A DNA stretch of 64,000 nt from Gemmatimonadaceae bacterium (lineage in GTDB: Bacteria > Gemmatimonadota > Gemmatimonadetes > Gemmatimonadales > Gemmatimonadaceae), in contig DASQFN010000117.1 of the NCBI GenBank assembly GCA_035633115.1, forward strand, positions 1-64,000, in the 5' to 3' direction. Shown here piece by piece: positions 1-10,533 of the stretch. Each line of letters begins with the position of its first letter. Within the stretch, counting starts at the first letter, position 1. Position numbers and translations under genes: made by a program. The notes below the pieces were generated by a model. It saw only the letters and a program-made list of their open reading frames with translations. It was not told the DNA's origin and did not search any database.

Positions 1-1175
1 CACTGGCGGGTAATCTGGCGAAGCGCGATCTCGTCGCGGGCGACCTCGTACAAGATCTGCGACTCGCTGCGGCCGTGAGTGCGCAGATCAACGAAGTTGA
101 AGACGAACGCGCTGACTCCTTCGTTGCCGATGGCTGTGCCGAGGTGTCGCTCCAGCTCGTCGGAGTTCGCAGCGGTAGAGATCTTCTGGTAGCGGACCGG
201 TGTCGGCCCGCACAGGTCCACAAGGTGATGCTCGAGGAGCTCGCGCTCATGGGCGTTGAGCGACTCGTCCTCGCGGTCGGAATTCCCCCACCAGTCGGGG
301 AGCCTTGCCGCGATTTCTCCGGGGAAGAGTCCGCTGAACAGCGCATTCCGGGAGTACGGCGTCGCTGTCGGCAGAACGGCGAAATAATGTGTCGTCTCCA
401 CGTCGAAATAGGGCGCCAGCAGCGGCTCGAGCACCCGCCACTGGTCGAGCCGAAGACAGTCCACCACAATGAACACCGCGGCACGATCGCGCTGGAGAAT
501 CGGAAGCAGAAACTCACTTACGATGTCGATCGAGAGCGGCGGGCGGTTTCCCTCGAGGTTCTTCAGCCAGCCCGGATATTCCGCCTGCATATAGGCGGCG
601 AACTCTCGATGCATGTCGGGATAGAGCCCCCGCAGTGAATCGTACAATCCGGTCTCACCGGCGGCGGCGAGGTCGACGTCCCAGCGCATGAGCTCGTCGA
701 AGCGGTCGATCCAGCCGCGCCAGTCGAGGTTGCGATCACGCTCCAGCTCGATCGCCCGGAAGCGCTCGACGAATCGGCGCGCGATCGCCTGCTGGCGAAT
801 GCGCGGCCCGTCGAGAATCTGCGTGATGATGCTCAGCACCTGACGCGGATTGATCGGCTTGACAAGGTAATCGCGGATGTTCGCGCCTATCGCTTCCTTG
901 AGGGTCGCGTCCTCCTCGCTCTTGGTGACCATCACGACCGGAAGATTGGGAGCGAGCTCGCGGACGTCCCGGTAGGCTTCGAGCCCCCGCTTGCCAGGCA
1001 TCTGCTCGTCGAGGAGCATGATGTCGAACGGGCGGCGCCGGAGCATCTCGACGGCATCGTCGGCGTTGCTGGCCCACTCGACGTCGTAACCCTTGGACCG
1101 CAGGAAGATGCGGTGAGACTCGAGGAGCTCGCCTTCGTCGTCCACCCAGAGGATGGATTTGGGGGGTGGTGCCAT
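1..1175 (-). CDS. porX: PorX-like response regulator with C-terminal PglZ domain (partial)
   Basis: The frame runs open from an ATG at 1175 to the window edge, so about 391 residues are present and the C-terminal end is missing. The N-terminus is a CheY-type receiver (SILWVDDEGELL, phospho-acceptor region FDIMLLDEQMPG, TKSEED, conserved Lys in YLVKP). A helical linker follows, then an alkaline-phosphatase-superfamily PglZ domain with the metal-site motif IVVDCLRLDQW and the segment ATPYSRNALFSGLFP. This two-domain layout is that of PorX, the regulator of type IX secretion in Bacteroidota, whose PglZ domain is a zinc-dependent phosphodiesterase; family length is about 520 residues. No sensor kinase or secretion gene lies in the visible window. 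It is transcribed divergently from the next gene. The assignment to the PorX family is firm; any link to secretion here is inference. Confidence 0.88.
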   Translation of the reverse strand, partial: MAPPPKSILWVDDEGELLESHRIFLRSKGYDVEWASNADDAVEMLRRRPFDIMLLDEQMPGKRGLEAYRDVRELAPNLPVVMVTKSEEDATLKEAIGANIRDYLVKPINPRQVLSIITQILDGPRIRQQAIARRFVERFRAIELERDRNLDWRGWIDRFDELMRWDVDLAAAGETGLYDSLRGLYPDMHREFAAYMQAEYPGWLKNLEGNRPPLSIDIVSEFLLPILQRDRAAVFIVVDCLRLDQWRVLEPLLAPYFDVETTHYFAVLPTATPYSRNALFSGLFPGEIAARLPDWWGNSDREDESLNAHERELLEHHLVDLCGPTPVRYQKISTAANSDELERHLGTAIGNEGVSAFVFNFVDLRTHGRSESQILYEVARDEIALRQITRQ

Positions 1176-1207
1176 AGGTTTTGTGAATGTAGCCGGGGGT
1201 CTAATGA

Positions 1208-1627
1208 ATGCCTAGATTCGACTCTGTGATAGGACAGCAGCCTCGTTTTGCGCTTGCTACGCCACGTTTTCGCTTTCGCGCGCTGGCTGCGTGCGCCGGC
1301 CGCGCATCAATTGGCGGCGACCGTGAGGTGGCGATGGCATGCCTCGTGGCCGGCCGCCTCGCCGCAGCGCTCCTTCCGCCCTACACAATTGGCGCCGCCG
1401 ACCTTAAGGCGCGATCGACTGGCGCAAAGCATTGGCTCGCCTCGCTTTCGCTTCCCGCTCCCATCAGATCGGCGCTAACACATCTTGCTGACGCGGTAGC
1501 TGCTGGAAACCGTAAGACGGCAGCTACCGCGCTCACGCAACTCGTCTCCGTGGCGCAGCGCAGCATCGACGACGCGTCGGCCGCGGAGCTCGCAGCTGTC
1601 GTGGCTAACCTCGAGGCTGAGACCTGA
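1208..1627 (+). CDS. Small hypothetical protein upstream of yebC
   Basis: An ATG-started frame of 139 codons. A second ATG at 1334 would give a protein of about 97 residues, which fits better: the first 40 residues are Arg/Ala-rich and look unlike coding sequence, whereas the rest (from MACLVAGRL) is a regular alanine/leucine-rich helical pattern ending in acidic residues (ELAAVVANLEAET). I recognise no domain. It sits between the divergent porX-like gene and yebC, 90 bases upstream of the latter. It may be a lineage-specific helical protein. The reading frame is moderately supported by its amino-acid pattern and by lack of a better competing frame; the start is uncertain. Confidence 0.45.
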   Translation: MPRFDSVIGQQPRFALATPRFRFRALAACAGRASIGGDREVAMACLVAGRLAAALLPPYTIGAADLKARSTGAKHWLASLSLPAPIRSALTHLADAVAAGNRKTAATALTQLVSVAQRSIDDASAAELAAVVANLEAET

Positions 1628-1660
1628 GCCTCTGGCTCCTCGCACCAGTGCTTTTCTCCG

Positions 1661-1692
1661 TTGACTTTGTCTCCCCTCCCTGCCGGTATATT
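1661..1692 (+). promoter_or_regulatory. Possible yebC promoter
   Basis: TTGACT at 1661-1666 and TATATT at 1687-1692 lie just upstream of yebC (ATG 1718). Both hexamers are close to sigma-70 consensus, but the 20-base spacer is longer than the usual 16-18, so this is a weak prediction. Confidence 0.3.
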
Positions 1693-1717
1693 TAGAAAAA
1701 CGAGAGCGATATAGGCG

Positions 1718-2455
1718 ATGGCCGGTCATAGCAAATGGAAGCAGATCAAGCATTACAAGGCGGCGACCGACGCCAAGCGCGGAGCGCAGTTCACAAAGCT
1801 CATCCGCGAGATCACCATGGCCGCCAAGCTCGGCGGCGGCGATCCGGCCGGCAACCCGCGGCTTCGCACCGCGATTGAAGCAGCCCGCGCCGCGTCGATG
1901 CCGAAGGAAAACATCGAGCGCGCAATCAAGAAGGGCACGGGCGAGCTCGAGGGCGTCGAATACGTCGACATCACCTACGAGGGCTACGGCCCGGGCGGTG
2001 TAGCGATCCTCATTTTCGCGCTCACCGACAACGCCAATCGCACCGTCGCGGAGGTGCGGCACAAGCTCTCGCGATTCGGAGGCAACCTCGGCGCAGCGAA
2101 CTCGGTGTCGTGGATGTTCGAGCGGAAGGGGCAGATCTACCTCGACGCCGCGCGATACGGCGAGGACGCTACCCTCGAGGCTGCGCTCGACTCCGGCGCG
2201 CAGGATTTCAGCGCCGAGGGTGAGCAGTACGTCGTGACGACCGAGCCGACCGACATGCAGCGTGTCAGGGCCGCCCTCGACGAAAAGGGATTCTTTCCGA
2301 CCGAATCGGAGATCGCGTCAGTCCCGAAGAACCTCGTCCACGTCGAAGGAAAAACAGCTGAGTCGCTCGTGAAGCTCCTGGAGGAGCTCGAGGACCTGGA
2401 CGACGTTCAGAAAGTCGCGGCGAACTGCGACCTGGAGCTGGAAGAGGCGAAGTGA
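1718..2455 (+). CDS. yebC: YebC/PmpR family protein
   Basis: A 245-residue protein with the family's hallmark N-terminus (MAGHSKWKQIKHYKA, then AKRGAQFTKLIREI) and the internal GYGPGGVAILI and GNLGAANSVSWMF segments. The length matches the family (about 240-250). YebC proteins were long annotated as DNA-binding regulators (PmpR, resolvase regulation) and have more recently been reported to act on ribosomes stalled at proline-rich sequences. The gene lies immediately upstream of ruvC and ruvA, a classical neighbourhood, with seven bases between its stop and ruvC, so it is very likely co-transcribed with them. Confidence 0.97.
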   Translation: MAGHSKWKQIKHYKAATDAKRGAQFTKLIREITMAAKLGGGDPAGNPRLRTAIEAARAASMPKENIERAIKKGTGELEGVEYVDITYEGYGPGGVAILIFALTDNANRTVAEVRHKLSRFGGNLGAANSVSWMFERKGQIYLDAARYGEDATLEAALDSGAQDFSAEGEQYVVTTEPTDMQRVRAALDEKGFFPTESEIASVPKNLVHVEGKTAESLVKLLEELEDLDDVQKVAANCDLELEEAK

Positions 2456-2462
2456 CCGCCTC

Positions 2463-2981
2463 ATGATCGTGCTCGGCATAGACCCAGGCACTGCGGTCAC
2501 CGGGTACGGCGTCGTAAAAGGCGAGCCTTCAATTGCGCCGCACTTGCTGGAGTGCGGCGTCATTCGCACGCGAGCCCGCGACACGTTGCCCCGGCGACTC
2601 CACGAGATTCACGCCGGCATTCGCGAGCTGATCGAGAGGCACCGTCCCGATTGCCTTGCGATCGAAGATGTCTTTTACGCCCGAAACGTTCGCACGACCA
2701 TCGTGCTCGGCCACGCGCGCGGTGTGATTCTGCTCGCGGCTGAGGAGGCACGCATCGAGATCTGCGAGTATCCTCCCGCTGAGATCAAGAAGGCGATCGT
2801 CGGAACCGGCGGCGCCACGAAGCAGCAGGTGCAATTCATGGTATCGCGGCTGCTCCGTCTGAAAACCGCGCCTGAGCCGCCCGATGCCGCGGACGGAGTT
2901 GCCGCTGCACTGACGCGAGTAATGGCTTCGCCGCTGCCGAGGATCGCGGATGAGATGGCGCTGCTGGCAGGGCGACGATGA
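2463..2981 (+). CDS. ruvC: Holliday junction endonuclease RuvC
   Basis: RuvC is the dimeric endonuclease that cuts Holliday junctions after RuvAB branch migration. The 172 residues match the family length. The RNase-H-fold acidic residues are visible: Asp in VLGIDPGTAVTGYG near the start, Glu in LAIEDVFYARN, and the C-terminal Asp pair in PPDAADGVAAAL. Translation starts at ATG 2463 and the stop overlaps the ruvA start by 4 bases. ruvB is separate, 2.2 kb downstream. Confidence 0.97.
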   Translation: MIVLGIDPGTAVTGYGVVKGEPSIAPHLLECGVIRTRARDTLPRRLHEIHAGIRELIERHRPDCLAIEDVFYARNVRTTIVLGHARGVILLAAEEARIEICEYPPAEIKKAIVGTGGATKQQVQFMVSRLLRLKTAPEPPDAADGVAAALTRVMASPLPRIADEMALLAGRR

Positions 2982-3580
2982 TCGTTCATCTCGACGGTAT
3001 GCTCGTAACGAAGGACATCGACCGCGTCGAGATCATGACGGACGGCGGCGTGGGCTACGAGCTGCAGATACCGCTCGGAGCTTTCGAGGCGCTGCCGCGC
3101 CAGGGCGAGCCGATCTCCCTGCACACATGGCTCGTCGTGAAAGAGGATTCGTGGCAGCTCTTCGGATTCTCGTCGCTGTACGAGCGGCGCCTGTTTCAGA
3201 AGCTGCTGACGGCCAACGGAGTTGGCCCGTCACTGGCGCTCGGCATGCTTTCGGCGTTCTCGGCGGAGAGGCTCGTGCGCGCGATCATGGAGAAGGACAT
3301 TCCCACTCTTCAGCGCGTGCCTCGCGTCGGGCGCAAGAAAGCCGAGCGGCTGGTACTCGATCTTGCCGACAAGCTCGATTCGATCGGCAGTGATGGCGAG
3401 GCGGGAATGGGACGTCGAGCGGGCGGCGTGTCGGAGGATGCCCTTCGCGCGCTGGTATCCCTTGGCTACAGCACGAACGAGGCGGAAAAAGCTGTTAGAA
3501 CCGCGCTTGATGCGGGCGGAGGAGGATTGTCGGCGGCCGAGTTGATACGATCTGCTTTGGGGAAGCTCGCGGACAAGTAA
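2978..3580 (+). CDS. ruvA: Holliday junction branch migration protein RuvA
   Basis: RuvA forms the tetramer that binds four-way junctions and loads the RuvB motor. The 200-residue product begins with the OB-fold domain (MIVHLDGMLVTKD), continues with the helix-hairpin-helix motifs (LLTANGVGPSLALGML and RVPRVGRKKAERLVLDL) and ends in the flexible linker plus the RuvB-binding domain III (ALVSLGYSTNEAEKAV). Its ATG overlaps the ruvC stop by 4 bases, indicating translational coupling. The downstream neighbour is a minus-strand toxin-antitoxin pair that separates ruvCA from ruvB. Confidence 0.97.
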   Translation: MIVHLDGMLVTKDIDRVEIMTDGGVGYELQIPLGAFEALPRQGEPISLHTWLVVKEDSWQLFGFSSLYERRLFQKLLTANGVGPSLALGMLSAFSAERLVRAIMEKDIPTLQRVPRVGRKKAERLVLDLADKLDSIGSDGEAGMGRRAGGVSEDALRALVSLGYSTNEAEKAVRTALDAGGGGLSAAELIRSALGKLADK

Positions 3581-3602
3581 GGAATTCCACCAGGACTGCT
3601 GA

Positions 3603-4001
3603 CTAGTCGAGCCAATCCTCCACGGCGAGACCGGGCACGCGCCTGAACTCGCGCGTGTTGTGTGTGACCAGAGTAGCGCCCTCAGATAGCGCGTGACCTG
3701 CGATCAGCATGTCGAAGCGGCCTATCGCCCGGCCGGTTCGTTCCAGCGACGTGCGGACGAATCCGTAGGAGATTGCCGCGCTGGTCCCAAAATTCAGGAC
3801 CCACAGAACTTCGAGAAGTGACTGCATCCGACGCAGCTCTTGTTCTGGCCGGCCGCTGCGCGCGGCGCCGTGATAGAGTTCGGCCGCAGTAATCGATGAA
3901 ATACCGATTTCGTCGGCGGAGAGCTTCTGTAGCCGCGATAGTACTCCAGGCAATCGATTTCTGATGATCGAGATGCAGGTACTGGTCTCAATCAGATACA
4001 C
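3603..4001 (-). CDS. vapC: VapC-family PIN-domain toxin
   Basis: PIN-domain ribonuclease toxin of a type II toxin-antitoxin pair, predicted to cleave RNA when unopposed. I choose the GTG at 4001, which lies inside the last codons of the antitoxin gene in another frame, giving 132 residues, normal for VapC. The acidic active-site positions can be placed: Glu in VYLIETST (most relatives have Asp here, as in LLDTN), Glu in ITAAELYHG, Asp in RFDMLIAGHAL and Glu in THNTREF. The 14-base overlap with vapB indicates coupled translation. The Asp-to-Glu change at the first position might lower activity but keeps the charge. Confidence 0.88.
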   Translation of the reverse strand: MYLIETSTCISIIRNRLPGVLSRLQKLSADEIGISSITAAELYHGAARSGRPEQELRRMQSLLEVLWVLNFGTSAAISYGFVRTSLERTGRAIGRFDMLIAGHALSEGATLVTHNTREFRRVPGLAVEDWLD

Positions 4002-4347
4002 CGAAATACTCTTTGATCTCGGGGCGCATCGGTTCGAGGATGTCTGGAGCACGATCGGGGAAATTCGGAGATGATCCCATGAGGGCAATCAGCCGCTCGA
4101 TGCGATCGTCAACCGGCGTAAGAATGACTCGGTTGCCTTCTTTTCGTGCGTACACGTGCGTACCCTTGAAACGAAATTCCTTGGGGAGCCTTACCGCCTG
4201 GCTGCGCCCATTCATGAACAACGACGCCTTCTTCAACCCACTTTCTGGTTGGGACCCTTGCGATGTATCGCGTCCCTTCCCTGCCGGTCGCTTCGAGCGA
4301 CCGGCAGGTGTAACGGCGATTCGTTTCCTGCGCGCCTTCCTGTCCAT
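3988..4347 (-). CDS. vapB: VapB-family AbrB-type antitoxin
   Basis: Antitoxin that should bind the VapC toxin through its C-terminus and repress its own promoter through a swapped-hairpin AbrB/MazE-type fold. The DNA-binding signature is clear: LFMNGRSQAVRLPKEFRF followed by KEGNRVILTPVDD. I place the start at ATG 4347, after a GGCAGGGCGGG ribosome-binding site and downstream of a convincing promoter; this gives 119 residues. Typical VapB antitoxins start right before the NGRSQ motif, so this protein carries an extra basic segment of roughly 35 residues (RKARRKRIAV, PAGRSKRPAGKG). A shorter start at ATG 4215 is possible but would remove one strand of the domain. Confidence 0.85.
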   Translation of the reverse strand: MDRKARRKRIAVTPAGRSKRPAGKGRDTSQGSQPESGLKKASLFMNGRSQAVRLPKEFRFKGTHVYARKEGNRVILTPVDDRIERLIALMGSSPNFPDRAPDILEPMRPEIKEYFGVSD

Positions 4348-4369
4348 CCCGCCCTGCCAGCCGTTGGTA

Positions 4370-4406
4370 TATATCACAATATAGATGGTCGAACGCCGCA
4401 AAGCAA
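4370..4406 (-). promoter_or_regulatory. vapBC promoter with palindromic operator
   Basis: On the minus strand, TTGCTT (4401-4406) and TATATT (4378-4383) are separated by exactly 17 bases, a strong sigma-70-type promoter. A perfect inverted repeat, TATAT-CACA-ATATA (4370-4383, plus strand), covers the -10 element. This is where the VapB antitoxin or VapBC complex would be expected to bind for autoregulation. The start of vapB lies about 25 bases downstream. Confidence 0.6.
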
Positions 4407-4460
4407 GTTCCTTGATGGTAATCGGCGGGGTATCTTCTCCGTGATCATTTCAAGGTCAGC

Positions 4461-5621
4461 ATGATCACAACAGCATTACGCGCCTCGACATTCCAGGAAT
4501 CCGTCATCCGTGAGATGACGCGCGTCGCCAACCAGCACGGGGCGATCAACCTCGCCCAGGGATTCCCCGATTTCCCAATGCCGCAGCCGATGAAGGACGC
4601 AGCCTGCGCGGCGATCCAGGGTGACATCAACCAGTACGCGATAACGTGGGGAACTCCGGCGCTCAGACTCGCAATCGCCGCGAAATATCGGAAATGGTAC
4701 GGGATGGAGATCGATCCCGAGCGAGAGATCACCGTGACCTGCGGTGCGACGGAAGCGATGGCAGCCGTGTTCCTGGCGCTGGTGGACCCCGGCGAAGAGG
4801 TGATTGTCTTCGAGCCGTTCTACGAGAACTATGGGCCCGACGCGATTCTTGCCGGCGCGACACCCGTGTTCGTTCCGCTCGAGGGACTGGACTGGAAGCT
4901 CGATCCCGAGAAGCTGCGCGCCGCGTTCTCCGACCGTACTCGTGCGATCGTCGTCAACACTCCGCACAATCCGACCGGCCGCGTCTTCACGCGCGAAGAG
5001 ATCTCATTGATCGCGGAGCTCTGCATCAAACACGATGCTATCGCGATAACGGACGAGATCTACGAACACATCCGCTACGCCGGCAGCCATCATGTTCTTG
5101 CGACATGGCCGGGAATGCGCGAGCGCACGGTGACGATCTCGGGACTCTCGAAAACTTTCAGCTGCACCGGCTGGCGGCTCGGCTACGCGATCGCGCCCTT
5201 CGAATTCACGTCGCCGATTCGAAAGGTGCACGACTTTCTGACCGTCGGCGCTCCGGCTCCGCTGCAGGCCGCGGGAGCAGTCGGCATGGCTTTCGACGCC
5301 GATTACTACAATCATATCGCTCTCGACTACCGCGCGCGCCGCGACACGATGGTGGCGGCGCTGCAGGAAGGCGGATTCAAGTTTTCGGCGCCCGAGGGTG
5401 CCTACTATATCCTCGCCGACTTCTCGGAGCTGAGCGATCTCCGCGGAGTGGCATTCGCGCTCTGGCTCGCGAAAGAGGTGGGCGTCGCGACCGTTCCGGG
5501 CACGAGCTTCTGCCACGAGCCGGCGATGGGGGAGACCGTCACGCGCTTCGCGTTCTGTAAAAAGCCGGAGACTCTGGAGCGTGCCGCCGAGCGGCTGGCG
5601 ACACTTGCTGCCAGAGTCTAG
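4461..5621 (+). CDS. Pyridoxal-phosphate-dependent class I/II aminotransferase
   Basis: A 386-residue fold-type I aminotransferase. Visible family motifs are INLAQGFPDFPMP near the start, NTPHNPTGRVF, AITDEIYEHI and the PLP-lysine segment SGLSKTFSCTGWRLGYA. This pattern is that of the kynurenine/glutamine-transaminase-K and methionine aminotransferase branch (YbdL, KAT-like), which uses 2-oxo acid acceptors. The exact amino donor cannot be told from sequence. It stands between the minus-strand vapBC pair and a terminator, so it is probably monocistronic. Start at ATG 4461. Confidence 0.93.
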   Translation: MITTALRASTFQESVIREMTRVANQHGAINLAQGFPDFPMPQPMKDAACAAIQGDINQYAITWGTPALRLAIAAKYRKWYGMEIDPEREITVTCGATEAMAAVFLALVDPGEEVIVFEPFYENYGPDAILAGATPVFVPLEGLDWKLDPEKLRAAFSDRTRAIVVNTPHNPTGRVFTREEISLIAELCIKHDAIAITDEIYEHIRYAGSHHVLATWPGMRERTVTISGLSKTFSCTGWRLGYAIAPFEFTSPIRKVHDFLTVGAPAPLQAAGAVGMAFDADYYNHIALDYRARRDTMVAALQEGGFKFSAPEGAYYILADFSELSDLRGVAFALWLAKEVGVATVPGTSFCHEPAMGETVTRFAFCKKPETLERAAERLATLAARV

Positions 5622-5650
5622 GAGGACAAGGCAGGCCATCAACGAAAAGG

Positions 5651-5686
5651 GGCCGACACTCGCATGTTGCGATAGCCGGCCTTTTT
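5651..5686 (+). terminator. Rho-independent terminator after the aminotransferase gene
   Basis: An imperfect 14-bp stem (5651-5664 with 5668-5681, three mismatches, loop TGT) ends in GCCGGCC and is followed directly by five T residues (5682-5686). It lies 30 bases after the aminotransferase stop and separates it from ruvB. Confidence 0.75.
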
Positions 5687-5762
5687 ACTGGTTTTCGGTC
5701 TCTCTTCGGCCTACATTGGAGAGTCCATGGAACCTCTCCGGTTGCCCGATGAGTGACCACCA

Positions 5763-6785
5763 ATGACCAGGGCGGAGATCACCACTCCGGAAATTCTGGC
5801 CGACGAATCCGTCGTCGAGCTTTCGCTGCGCCCCCAGCGACTGGCCGAGTTTATCGGGCAGCCAAAGGTGAAGGACAGCATGCGGATCTACATCGACGCC
5901 GCTCTCCTTCGCCGCGAGCCGCTCGATCACACCCTTTTCTTCGGGCCCGCCGGACTCGGCAAAACGACTCTGGCCGAGCTGATCGCGCGAGAGATGGGTG
6001 TCAACGTTCGCGCCACGTCGGGACCCGCGCTGGAAAAGCCCGGCGACCTCGTTGGAACACTCACCAATCTTCGCGAAGGCGACATTCTCTTTATCGATGA
6101 GATCCACCGGCTGCGTCCGATCATCGAGGAATTTCTTTATCCGGCGATGGAGGACTACAAGATCGACATCCGGCTTAGCGAAGGGCCCAAGGCGCAGACT
6201 ATAACGATGGGGATCGAGAAGTTCACCCTCGTCGGCGCGACAACGCGACTCGGATTGCTCACTCCCCCGATGCGCGCGCGTTTCGGGATCGAGCAGCGAT
6301 TGAATTTCTATCCGGCAAGCGACCTCGAGATGATCGTGCGCCGCACCGCGGATGTGCTGAAGGTTTCCGTTGACAAGGGCGGAATGGAGGAGATAGCCTG
6401 CCGCTCACGTGGAACGCCGCGCGTGGCAAACCGGCTGCTGCGCCGCATTCGCGACTACGCTCAGGTGAAAGCGGGCGGTTTCATCACGCGCGACGTGGCG
6501 AAGGAAGCGCTGCAGCTGCTCGACGTCGACCAATTCGGCCTCGACGACATGGACAGCCGGATTCTCAAAACGATCATCGAGAAGTTCGATGGGGGACCCG
6601 TCGGCGTTGGGACGATCGCCGCCGCCGTGGGCGAGGACCAGGGGACGATCGAGGAAGTTTACGAGCCGTTCCTCGTACAGAATGGGTTTTTGCAGCGGAC
6701 CCCGCGCGGGCGAATGGCTACCGCGCAGGCGTACAGGCATTTCGGGTTTGTGCAGCCGGTGGGGCCGCAGCAGACGCTCTTCTAA
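5763..6785 (+). CDS. ruvB: Holliday junction branch migration ATPase RuvB
   Basis: RuvB is the hexameric AAA+ motor that drives branch migration together with RuvA. The 340-residue sequence shows the family start ([18 protein letters not shown]), Walker A (GPAGLGKTT), Walker B (LFIDEIHRL), sensor 1 region ([19 protein letters not shown]) and the C-terminal winged helix (VAEDQ-like [14 protein letters not shown] and RTPRGR). All catalytic motifs are intact. Although ruvB usually follows ruvA, here the vapBC pair and an aminotransferase gene lie between. Confidence 0.98.
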   Translation: MTRAEITTPEILADESVVELSLRPQRLAEFIGQPKVKDSMRIYIDAALLRREPLDHTLFFGPAGLGKTTLAELIAREMGVNVRATSGPALEKPGDLVGTLTNLREGDILFIDEIHRLRPIIEEFLYPAMEDYKIDIRLSEGPKAQTITMGIEKFTLVGATTRLGLLTPPMRARFGIEQRLNFYPASDLEMIVRRTADVLKVSVDKGGMEEIACRSRGTPRVANRLLRRIRDYAQVKAGGFITRDVAKEALQLLDVDQFGLDDMDSRILKTIIEKFDGGPVGVGTIAAAVGEDQGTIEEVYEPFLVQNGFLQRTPRGRMATAQAYRHFGFVQPVGPQQTLF

Positions 6786-6799
6786 GAGAGCTTGGCGCT

Positions 6800-6862
6800 C
6801 AACCGAGAAATGCCTCGCTACCCGCTCATCGCTGAGCGCTGTCTGCCGCGCGCTAAAAACAA
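6800..6862 (+). repeat. Left arm of inverted repeat flanking the S23 gene
   Basis: 63-bp arm, 79% identical (50 of 63) to the reverse complement of 7308-7370. Differences are mostly transitions, as expected for diverging copies of one repeat. Confidence 0.8.
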
Positions 6863-6879
6863 CCGAGAACCTGGATACC

Positions 6880-7233
6880 CTAGCTCGACAATCTTTCAAC
6901 GAGACCGTGAAGCATTTTTCTCACGTCGACTAATTCGCTCAGTAACGAAAGAAAATCGTTCTGCGAAATCACTCCAAAGTCCTGCGCCATAATCATGTGC
7001 GCTTCAAGCTCGGACGCCGACGCGAGCGAGTACCGCAAGAAACGAATGAACTCGCGCTCTGAAGCCTGGCTTCTACCTTCCACAATGTTCGCCGGAATTG
7101 ACATCGCTGCGCGAATCATTTGACTCCGCAGAGACGAGTACTGCGATCCGCGAATCCGGCCAGCAACGTGATGCGCGTGAATAGCGAGCGCGCGAGCATG
7201 CTTCCAAACGCGCAGCTTTTTGAAGTCGGCCAT
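6880..7233 (-). CDS. Four-helix-bundle protein of the S23 (23S rRNA intervening-sequence) family
   Basis: A 117-residue helical protein with the family's characteristic features: N-terminal DFKKLRVWKHARALA, central LRSQMIRAAMSIPANIVEG and REFIRFLRYSLASASELEAHM. Members form four-helix bundles that assemble as pentamers; related proteins are accessory factors (Avd) of diversity-generating retroelements or are encoded inside 23S rRNA intervening sequences, but the cellular role of free-standing copies is unknown. No retroelement or rRNA gene is nearby. It is transcribed against ruvB and queA and is framed by inverted repeats. Confidence 0.93.
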   Translation of the reverse strand: MADFKKLRVWKHARALAIHAHHVAGRIRGSQYSSLRSQMIRAAMSIPANIVEGRSQASEREFIRFLRYSLASASELEAHMIMAQDFGVISQNDFLSLLSELVDVRKMLHGLVERLSS

Positions 7234-7307
7234 TCATTAACTCTGAAGCGAGTGGCCACGCCAGCAGCACCGTTTCATTGCGCGTCCGCGCACTTTCCCC
7301 GGAGTAT

Positions 7308-7370
7308 TCGCTTTCAGCCCGCAGCGGAAAGCGCTTAGCGACCAGCGGGTAGCGAGGTACTTCTCAGTTG
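7308..7370 (-). repeat. Right arm of inverted repeat flanking the S23 gene
   Basis: Reverse-complement partner of 6800-6862. Read on the minus strand it begins CAACTGAGAAGTACCTCGCT. It lies between the S23 start (7233) and the queA start (7402), so it may contain or displace promoter signals of both genes. Confidence 0.8.
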
Positions 7371-7401
7371 AAGGGCGAGCTGTGCAATTAGTTTCCCGGA
7401 T

Positions 7402-9978
<2,577 letters not shown>

Positions 9979-9982
<4 letters not shown>

Positions 9983-10533
9983 GCATCCTCGACATCCGCG
10001 TGCTCGGCGACCCCGCACTCAGGAAGGAGACGGAGGTTGTCGAGAGAGTGACCGATGAAGTTCGCGCGCTCATCAATGACATGTTCGACACGATGTACGC
10101 CGCCGAGGGTATAGGGCTCGCGGCCCCGCAGGTGGGGCGCAGCGAGCGTGTGACGGTAATGGACGTCGAGGGAGCGAAGTACGCGTTGATCAACCCGGAG
10201 ATCACCTCGCGCCAGGGGAACGTCCGCGGAGAAGAAGGCTGCCTCTCTATCCCTGAATTGTTCGGGGAAGTCGAGCGAGCCAGCGTCGTCACGGTGACTG
10301 CGCTGAACGAGAACGGCGAAGACATCGAAGTCGTCGGGACCGAATTGCTCGCGCGGTGCCTCCAGCACGAGATCGATCACCTGCACGGAAAGCTTTTCCT
10401 GGATTACCTGAGCGTTCTCAAGCGGCGAGCCGCGCTCGCCAAATGGGACGGCATCAAGGCACAGTATCCGGGCTACATCCGGAGGGTGATCCTCGAGAAA
10501 CGCACGCCTCACCACAGCGAAGGCGAGCTGTAG
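9979..10533 (+). CDS. def: Peptide deformylase
   Basis: Removes the N-formyl group from nascent proteins. GTG start at 9979 overlaps the yajC stop. All three family motifs are intact: GIGLAAPQVG, EEGCLSIPE (metal-binding Cys) and QHEIDHLHGKLF (two metal-binding His and the catalytic Glu). The 184-residue length fits. fmt starts immediately after the stop, so the pair for adding and removing formyl groups is co-transcribed. Confidence 0.98.

Larger units (their letters stand above)
6800..7370. mobile_element. Candidate S23-bearing element bounded by inverted repeats
   Basis: The S23 gene sits between two arms of an inverted repeat: 6800-6862 and the reverse complement of 7308-7370. Over 63 aligned bases 50 are identical, including an uninterrupted 14-base block (CCTCGCTACCCGCT). 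The left arm starts 15 bases after the ruvB stop and the right arm ends 31 bases before queA. S23 genes are best known from intervening sequences of 23S rRNA, where terminal inverted repeats flank them, so this unit could be a related element in a protein-gene intergenic space. No transposase or target duplication is seen; mobility is inference. Confidence 0.5.

Noticed and set aside
4646-5560. 304-codon plus-strand open frame inside the aminotransferase gene
   Set aside because: Alternate frame of a gene with all PLP motifs; Arg-rich shadow.
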